Assembly: GCA_022813625.1 (NCBI GenBank)
Contig: JAKLMB010000002.1
Coordinates: forward strand, 1,674,001-1,738,000
Length of the DNA: 64,000 nucleotides
From: Aaosphaeria pasadenensis
Taxonomy: Eukaryota > Ascomycota > Dothideomycetes > Pleosporales
Direction of reading: 5' to 3'
Of this stretch, positions 23,318 through 35,104 are shown piece after piece (within the stretch, counting starts at the first letter, position 1; each line of letters begins with the position of its first letter). The position numbers and the translations under genes were made by a program. Under the pieces are notes generated by a model. That model did no database searches. It saw nothing but the letters and a program-made list of their open reading frames with translations, and was not told where the DNA came from.

Positions 23318-23597
23318 GATTGCGGATTTCTTCACGCGGAATTCCCTACTCTCCAGCTGGACCGCTCAATTGCGAATGTTGATGCGCTGAGACTAGCAGG
23401 ATAAACTACTCACAGTCCGGAGGAAATCTGAGGTGACGCTCGGGCCCGCCGCTATGGAGCGGAAAGGGCATGGAATTGCCCCACCCGCCTCCAAAAAATA
23501 ATTCTTGACCTTGTTCGCATACGTAGTGTGGGCTTTTTTTCTCTCCTCCTCCACGGTCGATTAGACAGAGACAATAAGTCAATTTCACATTGCGAAT
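23318..23597. promoter_or_regulatory. shared divergent promoter PRP16/PWP1
   Basis: Only 280 bp separate the two start codons, so both promoters must lie here. There is a GC-rich patch near 23440-23480 and a pyrimidine-rich stretch (CTCTCCTCCTCC) near 23540. I see no clear TATA box. Confidence 0.6.
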
Positions 23598-25352
23598 ATG
23601 TCTATGATTACGGCGACTACATGGGTGCCGCGGGGTTTTGCGGCACCGTTCCCGACGAAGTATGTATTCGACGAGGGAGAATATGAGCGCATTGCGCAGT
23701 TAGCAAAGCTGCAGCTCGACGACGCAAAGGAGGAGCTCGAAGAGGCGAAAGGAGACAAGAAGTCGAAGGGCAAATCGAGTGGTGTGTCCGGGGGTTCATC
23801 TAAGGAAAAAGATACAGAGTACGATTCAATGCGCCAGACGGGCTCGAGTCCCTCGAGACAGTCAGCTAATATCACTTCAGAGAAATCGATGACGACCTGA
23901 AAGAGTACGATTTGGAGCACTACGACGATGACGATGAGGGCGGTGACACCATGGCCATGTTCGGAAACGTCAAGAACCTGATCTACCACGACGGCAACGA
24001 CGAAGACGACGACGGTTACATCGCCATGGATGGGCCGGATGCTCAGGAAGAGGAGGACGAGGAAGAGCGCGAGGAGCTTCAGATTCTGGCAACGGACAAC
24101 CTGGTGCTGGCCGGAAGGATAGAAGACGAAGTGGCACACTTGGAGGTCTACGTTTACGAAGACGAGGCGGACAACCTCTACGTTCATCACGACATCATGC
24201 TTCCAGCCATTCCCCTCGCCGTGGAGTGGCTAGACGTGCCCGTTGGAAAAACAGGTGGGGACAGCGATGCGAGAGGCAACTTCGTGGCCGTCGGCACAAT
24301 GGACCCAGACATTGAGATCTGGAACCTAGACGTCGTGGACAGCATGTACCCAGACGCCGTGCTGGGCCAGGGCGCCGAAGACGCCGAGGACGCGGAGAAG
24401 AAGAAAAAGAAGAAGAAGAAGTCGAAGAAGGTCAACGACAACTTCCACGTCGACGCCGTGCTCTCCCTCGCCTCCAACCGCCACCACCGAAACCTCCTCG
24501 CCTCCGCATCCGCAGACCAGACCATCAAGCTATGGGACCTCAACACCACCAAGTGCGCCAAATCCTACGCATACCACACAGACAAGGTCTCGTCCGTTGC
24601 CTGGAACCCAGTCGAGTCGACCGTCCTCCTCAGCGGCAGCTACGACAGGACCGTCGTCGCCGCCGACATGCGAGCTCCCGATGCGAAGGCACCTCGCTGG
24701 GGCGTCGAGAGCGACATCGAAGCCATTCGATGGGATCCCCACGACTCAAACTACTTCTACGTACGTCCTCTCTTCCCCCCCTTACTCACTCCCACCATCT
24801 CCAAGCTATATACACATACAGTACACTAACAAACGCCCACAGGTCTCAACCGAAAACGGCATAATCCACTACCACGACGCGCGCAACGCGCCCTCCTCCC
24901 CCTCTTCCACCAAACCCGTCTGGATCCTGCAAGCCCACGACGAGTCCATCTCGTCCTTCGACATCAACCCGGTGATCCCAGGCTTCATCGCGACCGGCTC
25001 GACCGACAAGCAGACGAAGCTGTGGAACGTGCAGGCGAGCGGGCCCAGCATGGTGGTGTCGCGGGACCTGGGCGTGGGCAAGGTGTTCTCGACGACGTTC
25101 GCGCCGGACAAGGAGGTCGGGTTCAGGCTTGCGGTCGCGGGCAGCAAGGGCGCGGTGCAGATCTGGGATACGAGTACGAATGCGGCGGTGCGCGCGGCGT
25201 TCGCGAGTAAGGTGCCGAAGATGAAGGAGGGTGCGAAGGAGAGGCTCGTGGGGTTGGAAGAGGAGGATACGGACTCGGATTCTGAGGAGGGGGAGGAGGA
25301 TGAGGAGGAGGCGGCGAGGGATCACGATGGGTGGGAGTCTATGGAGGAGTAA
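23598..25352 (+). CDS. PWP1: WD40-repeat ribosome biogenesis protein PWP1
   Basis: Predicted 523-aa protein from three exons (23598..23781, 23883..24760, 24843..25352). It starts MSMITATTWVPRG, has a long acidic region including EYDLEHYDDDDEGG, then WD40 repeats with clear units such as LLASASADQTIKLWDL, SVAWNPVESTVLLSGSYDR, and FIATGSTDKQTKLWNV. The phrase IEAIRWDPHDSNYFYVSTENG is characteristic of PWP1. The tail is Asp/Glu-rich. PWP1 is a nucleolar factor for large-subunit pre-rRNA processing. The exact ends of the first intron are uncertain by a few bases, because two donors and two acceptors can keep the frame. Confidence 0.93.
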
Positions 25353-28124
25353 CGGACACGGAAAGGCACGAAAATTAAATTTGAAGAACGGCGAAGGAGG
25401 GATCAAATGACGAACAAAAAGAAAACGCAACTCCCGAGTCTTTTGGGTCGTTGGTGTTTTTCGTTTTGAATAGAAGATAACATATGAGACTCAAAAAAGA
25501 ATCCAAAGATACCCACACAAACCTCTATTAACCACGCCCACATACCCTCTCACAATCCAACACAACAAACACATGCCACGACCATCGGAGGTTTTCCATC
25601 TCCCTTCACAATTGAAACTGACTAGCAGATCGGAGAATTGCACAGCGGGGAACAAAACAAAACAGATCGTCCGCTGCCAGTTTCGGGAGGATGAGCACTC
25701 CGAAAACTCCGGATATCGGTGATCCTTCACGAAATGGAAGAAAGGATTCGATGACGTGGGTTTGGTTTCTGATACATGGAGCGGATAGTGGGCAAGGCGG
25801 ATGTGTCTTCTGGTAGATACTGTAATCTTTGTTTGCTTACCTAGATACTTGTCTATTTGTATGGTTATGAATACATCCATATTAGATGACAGAAAACTAC
25901 GTGCATTTACGGCATCCTATACGGTGTAGAGAAGCTGCCTAAGGTAAAAATATTGATGAAACTACTGTATGTAGACACATGGAATGGTCTGGTGTGATAA
26001 CCCTCGTGTATCTGTACGATGTATAAACATACGCAATATATAGACCATTTCATATCAAGTTGGGGGGAGAGATGTTATAGTCACCAAGAGCATCGACATT
26101 CATAGTATCATCTCATCACTATTTTATGAACATCCTTACTACCTACCCATATACTCTAACCTACTTACATCATATCTTTCTACGAAGAGAATACCCACCT
26201 ACCCAACTCCCGCATCGTCGTCGTCGTCGTCGTCGTTATCTTCACGAAGAAGACATATCAAAGCACGACAACCCCCCTCTCCTCTCTTCCCCACGCGCGT
26301 ACCTGTCAGAAGATACGAACCCAGAAACCCAAAAGCAAACAAAAAGCAAAAGCGACAGCGTTGGTGGCTGTGCCTGTGTGCCATGCGGTTCAAAGTAACT
26401 TTTATACCGCACTCTCGTATTGAGGAATGAAAAGTACAAGTAGTGCCGTGCATGGGGGAGTACGGATGATCGGCCACCAGGCTAGGGTCAGTTGTGTTTC
26501 GCGCTTTACGGTGCCTACACGGTACGAGAACGTTTGCTGGGAGGGAGATGTCATTCGCTTTGGGAAGATGGTAAGACGGTACGGTACGGTGCATGCATGC
26601 GTGTTTCCCTCGCCTAGGTGGTTTGTTTCTTCGCTCTCGCGAATGAACGACACAGACGGCTGGTGAGTCGATAAGGTCGCCTACAAGTTACCTACGCGCG
26701 AAGACTTGCCATTTCCTGATGCGAGCAAGACGTGATCAATTTTTAGGTTGGTTTCGAAACAGATTGATGCAAGGCGGAGCGGTTTGATAGCCATGGGGCG
26801 ACTAACCGAAGATGGGCGGGCCGCGGGAGGGAGAGAGTCAGGGTGCAGAGCTTCGAATGGGAATGGGTACAAAACGAGACAGGACAGGGCAGGGGTGGTT
26901 TATGCATGCTGCAAGGTACGGGATAAAATTATGGGAGATGCGTCGACTCAGGGGCCTGGATTTGGCGCTGGGAGCTGGAGAACGTGATCATGATTATGGC
27001 TTGTGGACTGGAATAGATTCACTGAGTCGTCGCATTTGACTATTGTGAGTCGAGTGTGTTGTCGATGCAGCGCAAACCTGTGATGCTGACTGTACGCATC
27101 ATTCACATGCACTCATTCGTCTTTGGTGACGTGGTGTGGTGTTTTGGTGTGAGCGGTTATCGGGTCGAGGCCTACAAGTATTCTTATGTGCATGTTTCCT
27201 TTTGCCTGGGGACTCTGCGAATCGCAGTTGCAGCCGTGGCGGAGAATTAGGCACTGGTAGGCTTGTCGTCGTAGTCATGGGCTGCGCATGAGTGTTGGTG
27301 TTTCTTGTTTCAATTGATTCTTTTCCCAGTTCATTGCCTTGTGTCACCGTCACTGCATCAATTAATCAATTCGTTCCTGCATCACTTTGATGGATAATTG
27401 TTCCTTTTTATTGATTTGTTTTTGATTTGTATGTTTGGGAATAGAGTAGAGATGGAGGGAGGGAAGATGGAGATGACGCCACTCTGAGGAAGGCGAGCAG
27501 AAGGATATGGAGCGATAATAAGATGTTGAAACGACGAGCAGGACGGCGCGGAACGGAGGCGTGGAGGCGAAGGGAAAGAAGTGGGCAAGCGGCCGAGGGT
27601 GGAGGTCGATGGAGGTCGATGGAGGTTGATGAAAGGATGGGAGATGGGGGGTGATGGGGATGAATGGGTTGGGTGGCCCCAGCGAAGGCGAACCACGTTT
27701 GCACCACGCTCACTCACCACGCCGCGTGTTGGCCTTCACAGTTCAGCACACGACGACAACGACGACTTGCGCTGGGCCAGAACGGCGGGTGAGGGCCTTG
27801 AGCCGTGATTCGTGAATGTTTTTGACTCTGGCATGTGTTGACTCTGTTTAGTCGTAGATTCATGAGTGGTGAGTGGTCGAATGAGGGTGGATGGGTCAGT
27901 GTTGGATAGATGGATGATGGGGACTACGCCGCAAGTATGGACCAGCTGTGGAAGACCATGGCCTCTGATTGGCTCCATGTCCCAGGTTTGGCCACTGCCG
28001 GTACCTTTTTTGGTGGATTCTTCCCTTGAGATTTCTTGCCAGACCAGCCATAACTAGCCGTGACCAGATCCCCCCTAGTTACTCGTACCTTTTTGTACGA
28101 GATATCCTAGACCTTCCTGTGATG
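25353..28124. other. gene-free region with purine-rich tract
   Basis: About 2.8 kb with no convincing gene on either strand. Between about 27440 and 27660 the plus strand is strongly purine-rich, with short tandem copies of GGAGGTCGAT near 27600-27630. The minus-strand frames there are Ser/Pro-rich by composition only. The region holds the PWP1 3' end and probably distal promoter elements of the gene at 29450. Confidence 0.5.
26215..26236. repeat. TCG trinucleotide microsatellite
   Basis: About seven uninterrupted TCG units lie in non-coding DNA downstream of PWP1. Confidence 0.85.
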
Positions 28125-29449
28125 CTAGTCAGAAAGTTCAACCCTGGTTCGTCCTGGCAATCTCTCAACCTAGTCAGTTACTGTATTAGACTCTCCATTG
28201 GTATTGTGTGCAGTGCCTGATCCAGTCTCCCGCCCCCAGCCCGTCGAGCGTTAACGAGCCCACCGATCCAGCAAACCCATCAACCGGCGCCCCAACCAAA
28301 GACCCAAGGGGGAAACTTGCAAAGGGTTTTTGTACTCATCATCGCCCGTTCCCTTTTTTCTTCCCTTTCTTGCTTCTTGCTCTTCACTGTTGATCTCCAA
28401 CATCTCACTCTCCCTTCCTTTTCTTTTGCCCTGCGTGGACTTTTGGCTTCACGACAGTTCCCTTTTGCGACCCGGTTGTCCGCTCCTTACGACGGCTGGT
28501 CTCCCTCACACTCCTTGCACTTTGATAGGCTGATTCTACTTTTCCCACACACACACACACACACACACACACCAACTCATACAAACAAAACCTTCCTTTA
28601 TCCACAAACAAAACAAACAAAAGAGAAAAGAAAGAAACACGAAACAATCCCACAATCCTTCTTCACAAGCTGCGAGCCAGCCCACATCAAAGAAATAAAA
28701 GTAAAAATAAAAAACTAGAACGTCAAAAACCCGACAATACTTAGCAAGCAAACTTGCGCACAAGAGTTCGACCAACCAACCAAAGGAATCAATCATAGCA
28801 AAGGAAAGAAAATCCAACAAACGACAACAGATCTCATCCACCAACCTACGGCGACCACCGGATCCTTTGGCCTTGTCCGAGTGAGCATCCTGCATCCACT
28901 GCACTGCACGTACTACTACTCCGTACACACCACTTCGCCCTTCCCTTCCCACAGGCAAGTAAAGTTCCGTACCACGATAGACAACCGCCCAACGCCAGCG
29001 CTTGCGCAACCGCCCGACTCTGAGCCTCCATCTTTCGAAAGCCGAGTTGTACACCGACGGCAGACTTACCTACCTAAGCGACATCCCGGAAAGCAACGTT
29101 ACCAGGCCACTTCAACTCTTATCATTACCTCGTAACTCATCACCTTCTTTCCACCTTACCTTCTCTCTCTTTGCGACACGCGCACCTCCTACGTGCCCTG
29201 TCCATCACGTTCTGGTTGGTGTAATAGGTTCAAGGTTCCAGGTCCCCACCTCGTTTGCTCTGCCTGACCACTCGCACACTCGCCCGCCCACCTGCCCTCC
29301 TCATCCTCAATTTATCCGCGACCCATCCCCCCGCATTCCTACAATCCCGGAGCCTTACTTCCACCACAAGAGGATTGCCGGCCCTCCACCCGTATAGTTG
29401 GCCTTTTTACAGAAATTGAAATCTGTTCTCGATTTAATATCTAACAAAA
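28125..29449 (+). promoter_or_regulatory. ATG-free leader/promoter region of the gene at 29450
   Basis: No ATG occurs on the plus strand for 1,325 bases before the start codon at 29450. The region is pyrimidine- and CA-rich, with C/T tracts near 28345-28440 that resemble fungal transcription-start regions. A plausible leader intron runs 28881..28954 (GTGAGC to CCCACAG). Together these features suggest a long, probably spliced, 5' untranslated region. Confidence 0.55.
28546..28572. repeat. CA dinucleotide microsatellite
   Basis: About 13 uninterrupted CA units lie inside the ATG-free leader region, flanked by A/C-rich sequence. Confidence 0.9.
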
Positions 29450-30313
29450 ATGTCTCTTGCCCGCGCCGTCACCAAGCGCATCAAGCGTTCCGTCGATGCA
29501 TCTTCATCTTCGCCATCTCCCACCACACAGGCCCCGACTCCAACCCGTTCTCAGTCCGTCAAGACACCAGGCACCCCAATCGACCGAGCCAAAATCTCCT
29601 CGCCCGTGGCTTTGCTCTCGACAACCAACATGCTTTCCTACAATGCTCCCGACATTTCAACTCTGAGGCATGCGTCCTCTTCCTCGACCTCTTCGACTCA
29701 TTCCGCCGAGGACTCAGACCACAGCGCCGCTAGCGGCCGCTCGCGCTCTTCTTCACATGCCTCGCGGGACACTTTGACCGACGCTTCCTCCGTGGATATG
29801 TCCCCGACTTCACCCAAACCAAACCACCTCTCTGGTTATTTCGCTTCGTCCAAGGCTCCTCGACGGTCGGCGTCCTCGGGTAACCTGCAGCAGCTTCGTG
29901 AAGCGGAAGAGTCGGTTGCAGTGCCCGCGATTCCCGAGAGGGCGCTATCACATAGCAAGCGAGCCCACGAGCGCCTCGCCCAGAAGCGGTCTCTCCAAAG
30001 CATCCCTCGATCCAGCCAGCACTCGAGTCGCTCATCCCGCGAGCAACGAGGATCGCTCGAGATGTTCGGATCCCCCATCGTGGAAGAATCGCACCCGCAT
30101 CCCTTCGGAAAAGAGCTGGAGCAATTGAACGAGGTCGCTGAGGAGTTTGGAGGCGTCGTTCGGGACGCAGAGCACGAGGCGGACGTCTCTGTTCTCCGCG
30201 AAAGGAATCTCGCCGTCTACTGCGCTGCAGACTACCTCGCAGAGATCCGACCGCTGTTCAACAACAGGTTCGGAACCGCCTACGCTCCTGTCGTTCCCTT
30301 GGCCTGGATATGA
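29450..30313 (+). CDS. conserved Ser-rich fungal protein of unknown function
   Basis: Single exon, 287 aa. The start ATG at 29450 has an A-rich context (ACAAAAATGTC) typical of well-translated fungal genes. Residues 1-200 are Ser/Thr/Pro-rich and probably disordered, with many possible phosphorylation sites and basic spots (KRIKR, HSKRAHERLAQKR). The last 70 residues are different: folded-looking, with ELEQLNEVAEEFGG, FCAADYLAEI-like and a VVPLAWI end. I think this C-terminal segment is conserved across Pezizomycotina, but I know of no function. There is no signal peptide or membrane helix. The very long ATG-free upstream region suggests a regulated gene. Confidence 0.78.
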   Translation: MSLARAVTKRIKRSVDASSSSPSPTTQAPTPTRSQSVKTPGTPIDRAKISSPVALLSTTNMLSYNAPDISTLRHASSSSTSSTHSAEDSDHSAASGRSRSSSHASRDTLTDASSVDMSPTSPKPNHLSGYFASSKAPRRSASSGNLQQLREAEESVAVPAIPERALSHSKRAHERLAQKRSLQSIPRSSQHSSRSSREQRGSLEMFGSPIVEESHPHPFGKELEQLNEVAEEFGGVVRDAEHEADVSVLRERNLAVYCAADYLAEIRPLFNNRFGTAYAPVVPLAWI

Positions 30314-31871
30314 GGCTCGCCCAGCATGTCGTCGGCGCTGGTTGTTTCGTCTACACACTCCACTACACTCTTGCATTCACTTTTACATTGCGCTCCCAAG
30401 TACCCTAGTCGGTCGTTCTAATTTTTTGTATATACTACTACACCTTTTACCTTTCTCTACGTTCGTTTACAAACCACTTAATCTTGTCACCTTTATATAC
30501 ATTTATACGGATTCATTTTTCCGCTGGATCGTTGGCGTTCCTCGGTGTTACACAGGAGGAAAGGGGAAAATCGGCAGCACACATCCAGCGAAGGAGAAGA
30601 AAGATCCCTTTTGGGTCACGGCGATCTCCCCACTAGAGAAGAAGCGCCAGACACCCGTTCGATCATTTTACGATTTTTGTCTTTGTATGTACATGAACTG
30701 AAGAAACATATTCTGGAGGTTTGATGATTTTTTTGATCATTCATGGCATGGGGATGAGCTTCATAGGAGGGAGGAATAGGCATGAAATCGATCTTTCTTC
30801 CGAGTACAACAATGCTTTGCATCAAGTGAATGGTTTTTCAGGTTAACATGCGTGTAGATGGTGTTTTTTATCGACTTGAACGTTCAAGACTGTATACCTT
30901 ACTGCTTATCGAGACTGCGCGATATGCACATCATCCCCATAGCCATGCCCCCTTCAATCCTCACATCCTCTCCGCCTCTCCATACCCACGAACCTCCTTT
31001 CCATCCCCCAAAACTCCCCTCACACACTCAAAATACCACCATCGAACACACACACGTACAAAGCAAGCAAACTCATCAACAACCACAATCACACTTCAAC
31101 CCTCCCCTCCCCTCGCCCCCCCTCCCCGGCCAGACCGACACCACCACCGCCCGCGTGTGCAATGTTACACAGAGCAACATCACACGTCACACATCGCCAT
31201 CGCACCGCACCAAACCATCACCGTCCGTCTTGCCCCCCTCTCGCCGTTCACAGTGTCACACACACGGCCCGAGGGTAGAAACTATTGGTTTTCTTTTTTG
31301 CGTCACTGGTCGGGAGGTGACTCGCGGCTAGGAATTTATCATTCGGTGCGATAGAAAGTTAGGTGCTGTGTTATGTACGGAGTACTGGAAACTAGGATAT
31401 ATTATGGGGATTGGGGGGAGTGTTAAGTGTTTAGGTAGGTATGGAGGAGATGTAGATAGGTAGGTACTTGTGATTTCGGGGAGACTGAGGGGAGGTGAGT
31501 GGAGTTTGAGTCAAAAGTTATTGTTAGGCATGATTTGTGATATAATCAGGCGCAGAGGAGACAAGGTAAACCAAGGGAGCGTGAGGTGGATTATATTAAT
31601 TTATAGTCTTATGACGAACGTTTGTGTATGGGTATGTGATGTGAACCGGGGTCCAGTCAGAATGAATGGTGGCCCATGGCTCGTGCGTGATGTCGAGCTC
31701 CCCCCAGAACATGACAGTCAGTTTTCGGTGGAAAATTTCGCCGACAACATTTTCGAGATTCGCAGCATCAGAGCAGCGTAGCAGCACTTCCGACCGCGCC
31801 AGCAACGACACCAACAACCAATTGATCTCGCACCCAACATCTCCAGGACCTATAAGGCACACATACGCAAA
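30314..31871. other. gene-free region, C/A-rich
   Basis: About 1.56 kb. From about 30960 to 31260 the plus strand is very rich in C and A, with scattered CACACA runs, giving low-complexity Pro/His/Thr frames that I do not regard as coding. A TACGGAGTA word occurs at 31376. The last 200 bp should be the mL54 promoter. Confidence 0.5.
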
Positions 31872-32623
31872 ATGATCTGTCGCAATTGCCTCCTCCGGGC
31901 GTCGACACGCAGCCACTTCAAACCCTCCACCTCCTCACCACGATTCCTCACCACCACCTCAACCCGCAACAACGCAACCCCCATCTCCCCCAACGCAGCC
32001 ACGCAATCCGCACCCCGACAAGGCTCTCCGACCTCCCCTCACAATCCCCCAGCCGCGACATCGACCTCCGCCGCGCAACCCTTCTCCGCCGGCACCACCA
32101 CCAAGAAAGACCACCCCCCAGCGCCGGCGTCGAAACAACAACCGCTCGTCAAGTCCAGCATCCCCGCGGGCACACCCCTCAAGGGCCTCAACTTCCTCAA
32201 GAACAAGTCCGACCCGGTCGCCCTCGAGGACTCCGAGTACCCGAGCTGGCTGTGGGACATCCTGAAGAAGAAGGACGGGAAGGGTGACGGCGTTAACGCT
32301 GGGGATCTGTTTTGTACGTCCCCTCCCCAATCCCACCACAATCCAAATGTAAACTAACGTCCATATTTCTCGCAGCGAAATCCAAAAAGCAGCGCCGACT
32401 TGCGGCGAAACGGCTCCGCAAAGAGCAACTCGCGAACCCGGACCTCCTAGCCCCCAAGATCCCCATCTACGAGCAGACGATCGACCTGCCGGCTGGTGAC
32501 GCGCAGGGCAGCACGCAGGGGAACGTGGAGGCGGCGGGTGCGCGGGGGGAGCTCACGAAGGCGATGAGGGATAAGCGGAGGGCGGGGATCAAGGAGGCGA
32601 ATTTCTTGAAGAGCATGGGGTAG
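31872..32623 (+). CDS. mitochondrial large ribosomal subunit protein mL54
   Basis: Predicted 229-aa protein from two exons (31872..32313 and 32376..32623; GTACGT donor, CGCAG acceptor). The N-terminus is Arg/Ser/Thr-rich without acidic residues, consistent with mitochondrial import. A Pro/Ala/Ser linker is followed by the conserved mL54 core: SSIPAGTPLKGLNFLKNKSD, then EYPSWLWDIL and a C-terminal basic helix (KKQRRLAAKRLRKEQLANP). Yeast orthologues are called MRPL37. The protein is a structural component of the mitoribosome large subunit. Confidence 0.92.
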
Positions 32624-33361
32624 AGTTGTGGTTTGGCTCGCTTTGTGTATGCGTGTATGAGGGATGGAGGGAGGGAGGGTTGTGGAGGGAGAGGGAGTGG
32701 AAGGAAAGAAGAACGATTCGCATATTTGGGTTTTGTATATATATATGTGTGTGTGTATATGTATGTCATGTCATGTCATACTGTAAGAGTATATCAACAT
32801 CGTCACTGTTACCAACGTCTGCCGACTTTCCAGTTCAAAACCATCACTTCCCATACAGCCTACGTATGTGAAACTGTAATACGTACGTCCGCATTGTCCC
32901 CATCTACCCGTCTCCTAAGCTTCGCCTTCCCATGGTTTCGTTTCGTTTCCCTAAAGACCCCATACACAAAGAGATATTCTTCGACATATTCTTCGACAAT
33001 ATGTTTTCTTTTCCTGGCATGAGAAAGATGAGGGGAGATCTTTACGCCACGACTATCCCCTTTTCCTCAATGGGAGCTTTCACTATGGTAGTTCACAATG
33101 GGTATCAAAAAGCCGTATATTGTATATGTATGTGTGGAGAATTAGGAATAAATTCCTACCACCAACGCCTTGCTTTCTCTGTTGCTGTTGATACGACTTC
33201 CCTTCCCTATCCGTAACGCGCGCCTTGCTGAACATGTACAGGACTTGAACCCTCTGAGACCTGTGAAGCGAAGAACCAAAAGAAGAGAAAAAGTACAAAA
33301 ACGGAAAAACAGGTATCAAAATCATCAATCAATCAATCATTTCGCGAAATCTCCTCAACAT
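32624..33361. other. convergent 3' intergenic region
   Basis: About 740 bp between the ends of mL54 (plus) and the DUF2417 gene (minus). It contains a TA/TG repeat and three ATGTC copies. No gene seen. Confidence 0.55.
32735..32777. repeat. TA/TG dinucleotide and ATGTC repeats
   Basis: A (TA)n run passes into (TG)n and back to TA, followed by three copies of ATGTC at 32763-32777. It is simple sequence in a 3' region. Confidence 0.8.
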
Positions 33362-35104
33362 TCACTCAACATCAAGCGGCGTCTTCACCTTCCTCGCCGC
33401 CTTGACCAAATCCCCCAGCCGCTTCTCCATCGCCGTCCTACCCTCCAACGTCCGCCACACCTGATGCGGCGCCTTATTAACGACGTCCCAGCCGACGAGA
33501 TTATCCGTCAACGTCGACAGATCCTTCTGCTTGCGCTCCCACTCCCCATCAGTGCGGCACCTGATACCCGAGCTGACGATCGCGAGCGGCGTATCCACAG
33601 CCTGTATGTTCCTTGCAGACACGACCTCGTTCTTCGACAGCGAGTCGGCGACGAGATTCTCCTGCAGCTGCGCCTTGATGAACTTGCCGCCCTGGTACGC
33701 ATACTTCCCGTAGACGCGGTCCGCGCTCGTGCGGCCCTTGAACAGCGCGCCGCCCAGCCGCTCGATCCCCAGCGGCGAGATGATGCCCCAGGCCCAGAGC
33801 AAGAACCCGCGGCCCGGCTCCCCGATCCGGTGCAGTAGGTCCTCGTGCCACCCGTCGACCAGCATGATGCCGACCACCTGCTTCAGGTGCCGGCTGCTGA
33901 AGATGCGGCTCACGATGCTGCCGGTGCCCGCGCCCACGAGGATCCACGGGCCCTCTTCGCCTGACTTGGCGAGCGCTTCGGATAAGGCGTCTGCGGACAT
34001 GCCGGCGGAGTGCGGGGAGGGTGCGTTGTCGGACCAGGCGTAGCCAGGGCGGTCCCAGTAGCAGTATCGCGAGATGGTTCCGTTCTGGTACGCGGAATAG
34101 GCCCAGTGCTCGAAGTCGTATTCGGCGGGGGTCTCGCCGGCCTCGAGGAGGATCGTGGGGGCTTTGTTGCCGAAGCTGTCGGTGGCGGTGGAGTTGCCGA
34201 CGCACGCGAGGTGGACGGAGTATTTGTCGCCGTCGACGAGGATCCGCTCGCCGTACATCTTGAGGGAGGCGTCTTGTGCGCGCATGGTGAGGGTGGCGGT
34301 CATGAGGAGGACGAGGATGATGAAGATGGCGGTTAGGATCGTGGCGACGAGGACGGCGAGCCATTCTTTGAGCGTGCGGCGCGTTTCTGGGCGACCGGTG
34401 AGGCGTTGTTCTTCTTCCCGCTTGCCCCAGGCTACGACGCGGTCGGTGATGATGCACCAGAAGGCGATGATGACGGCCCAGACGACTGATGCGATTCCCA
34501 CCCAGCCTTCCTCGAGGCGGAGTCGGGGCACGCTGAGGATGATGATCATGTCGATGAGGAGGAGGACGGCGATGATAGACGTGGTGATCCGTAGAGCTTT
34601 GGCGGGGGAGACGAAGAAGATGACTGCCACCAGCAGGTTTCCGATCGTGAGACAGGTGAATGCGAAATCGAAGAAGCCGGATCCGCGGGAGTGCATTCCT
34701 GGCGGAGACACGAAGAGGGATACCAGCAGTAGCACCCACCAGAGGAAGGAGACAACTAGGAAGAGGACCGTGAAGTAGCGTAGGAATCGGACGGACCAGA
34801 GATTGTATGGTGATACCTTGGAGATGTTAGTCAATCAATGTACACTGAAGTTCTGTTTCATGTTGACGAGGACACTGATATATGATTGATGCTCTCGGGG
34901 AATTGGAAATCTTACAGCTGGGTCGTCTGGGTCCAGGTAGCCATCAGAGTTCGGAGGTCGAGGTCGGTTTTCAAGCAACCTCGTCCTCTCATTCGGTTCC
35001 TGTCGCTCGTGAGGATCATGACTTCTTCTCGATGAGGCGCGATCGGTCTGAGACGCTCGTTCGTTTTCGCCATCCTGTTGATGATCTTTCCGTGGACCCC
35101 ACAT
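33362..35104 (-). CDS. DUF2417 multi-spanning membrane protein with alpha/beta-hydrolase domain
   Basis: Predicted 547-aa protein from two exons (35104..34916 and 34816..33362). The charged, disordered first 63 residues join across the intron to VSPYNLWSVRFLRYFTVLF, the conserved DUF2417 start. Residues about 75-250 contain five or six hydrophobic helices, including the FVSPPG and RGSGFFDFAFT motifs of the family. The C-terminal half looks like an alpha/beta hydrolase (TILLEAGETP, YCYWDRPGYAWSD, GPWILVGAGTGSIVSRIF). At the nucleophile elbow the sequence is GAGTG instead of GxSxG, so the catalytic Ser appears to be absent. Location is probably an internal membrane; the substrate is unknown. 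Confidence 0.88.

Noticed and set aside
22550..23404. 284-codon frame on the plus strand
   Set aside because: It lies antisense to the PRP16 coding region and its composition mirrors PRP16 codon use; no family features.
27382..27720. 112-codon Ser/Pro-rich frame on the minus strand
   Set aside because: It arises from a purine-rich tract on the plus strand; low complexity, no conserved-looking segment.
30830..31354. Overlapping frames of 157 and 174 codons
   Set aside because: Both are generated by C/A-rich simple sequence; Pro/His/Thr runs only.
33549..34739. 396-codon frame on the minus strand
   Set aside because: It is an alternative frame inside the DUF2417 gene, Arg/His/Pro-rich because of GC-rich codons; the overlapping frame has the conserved protein.
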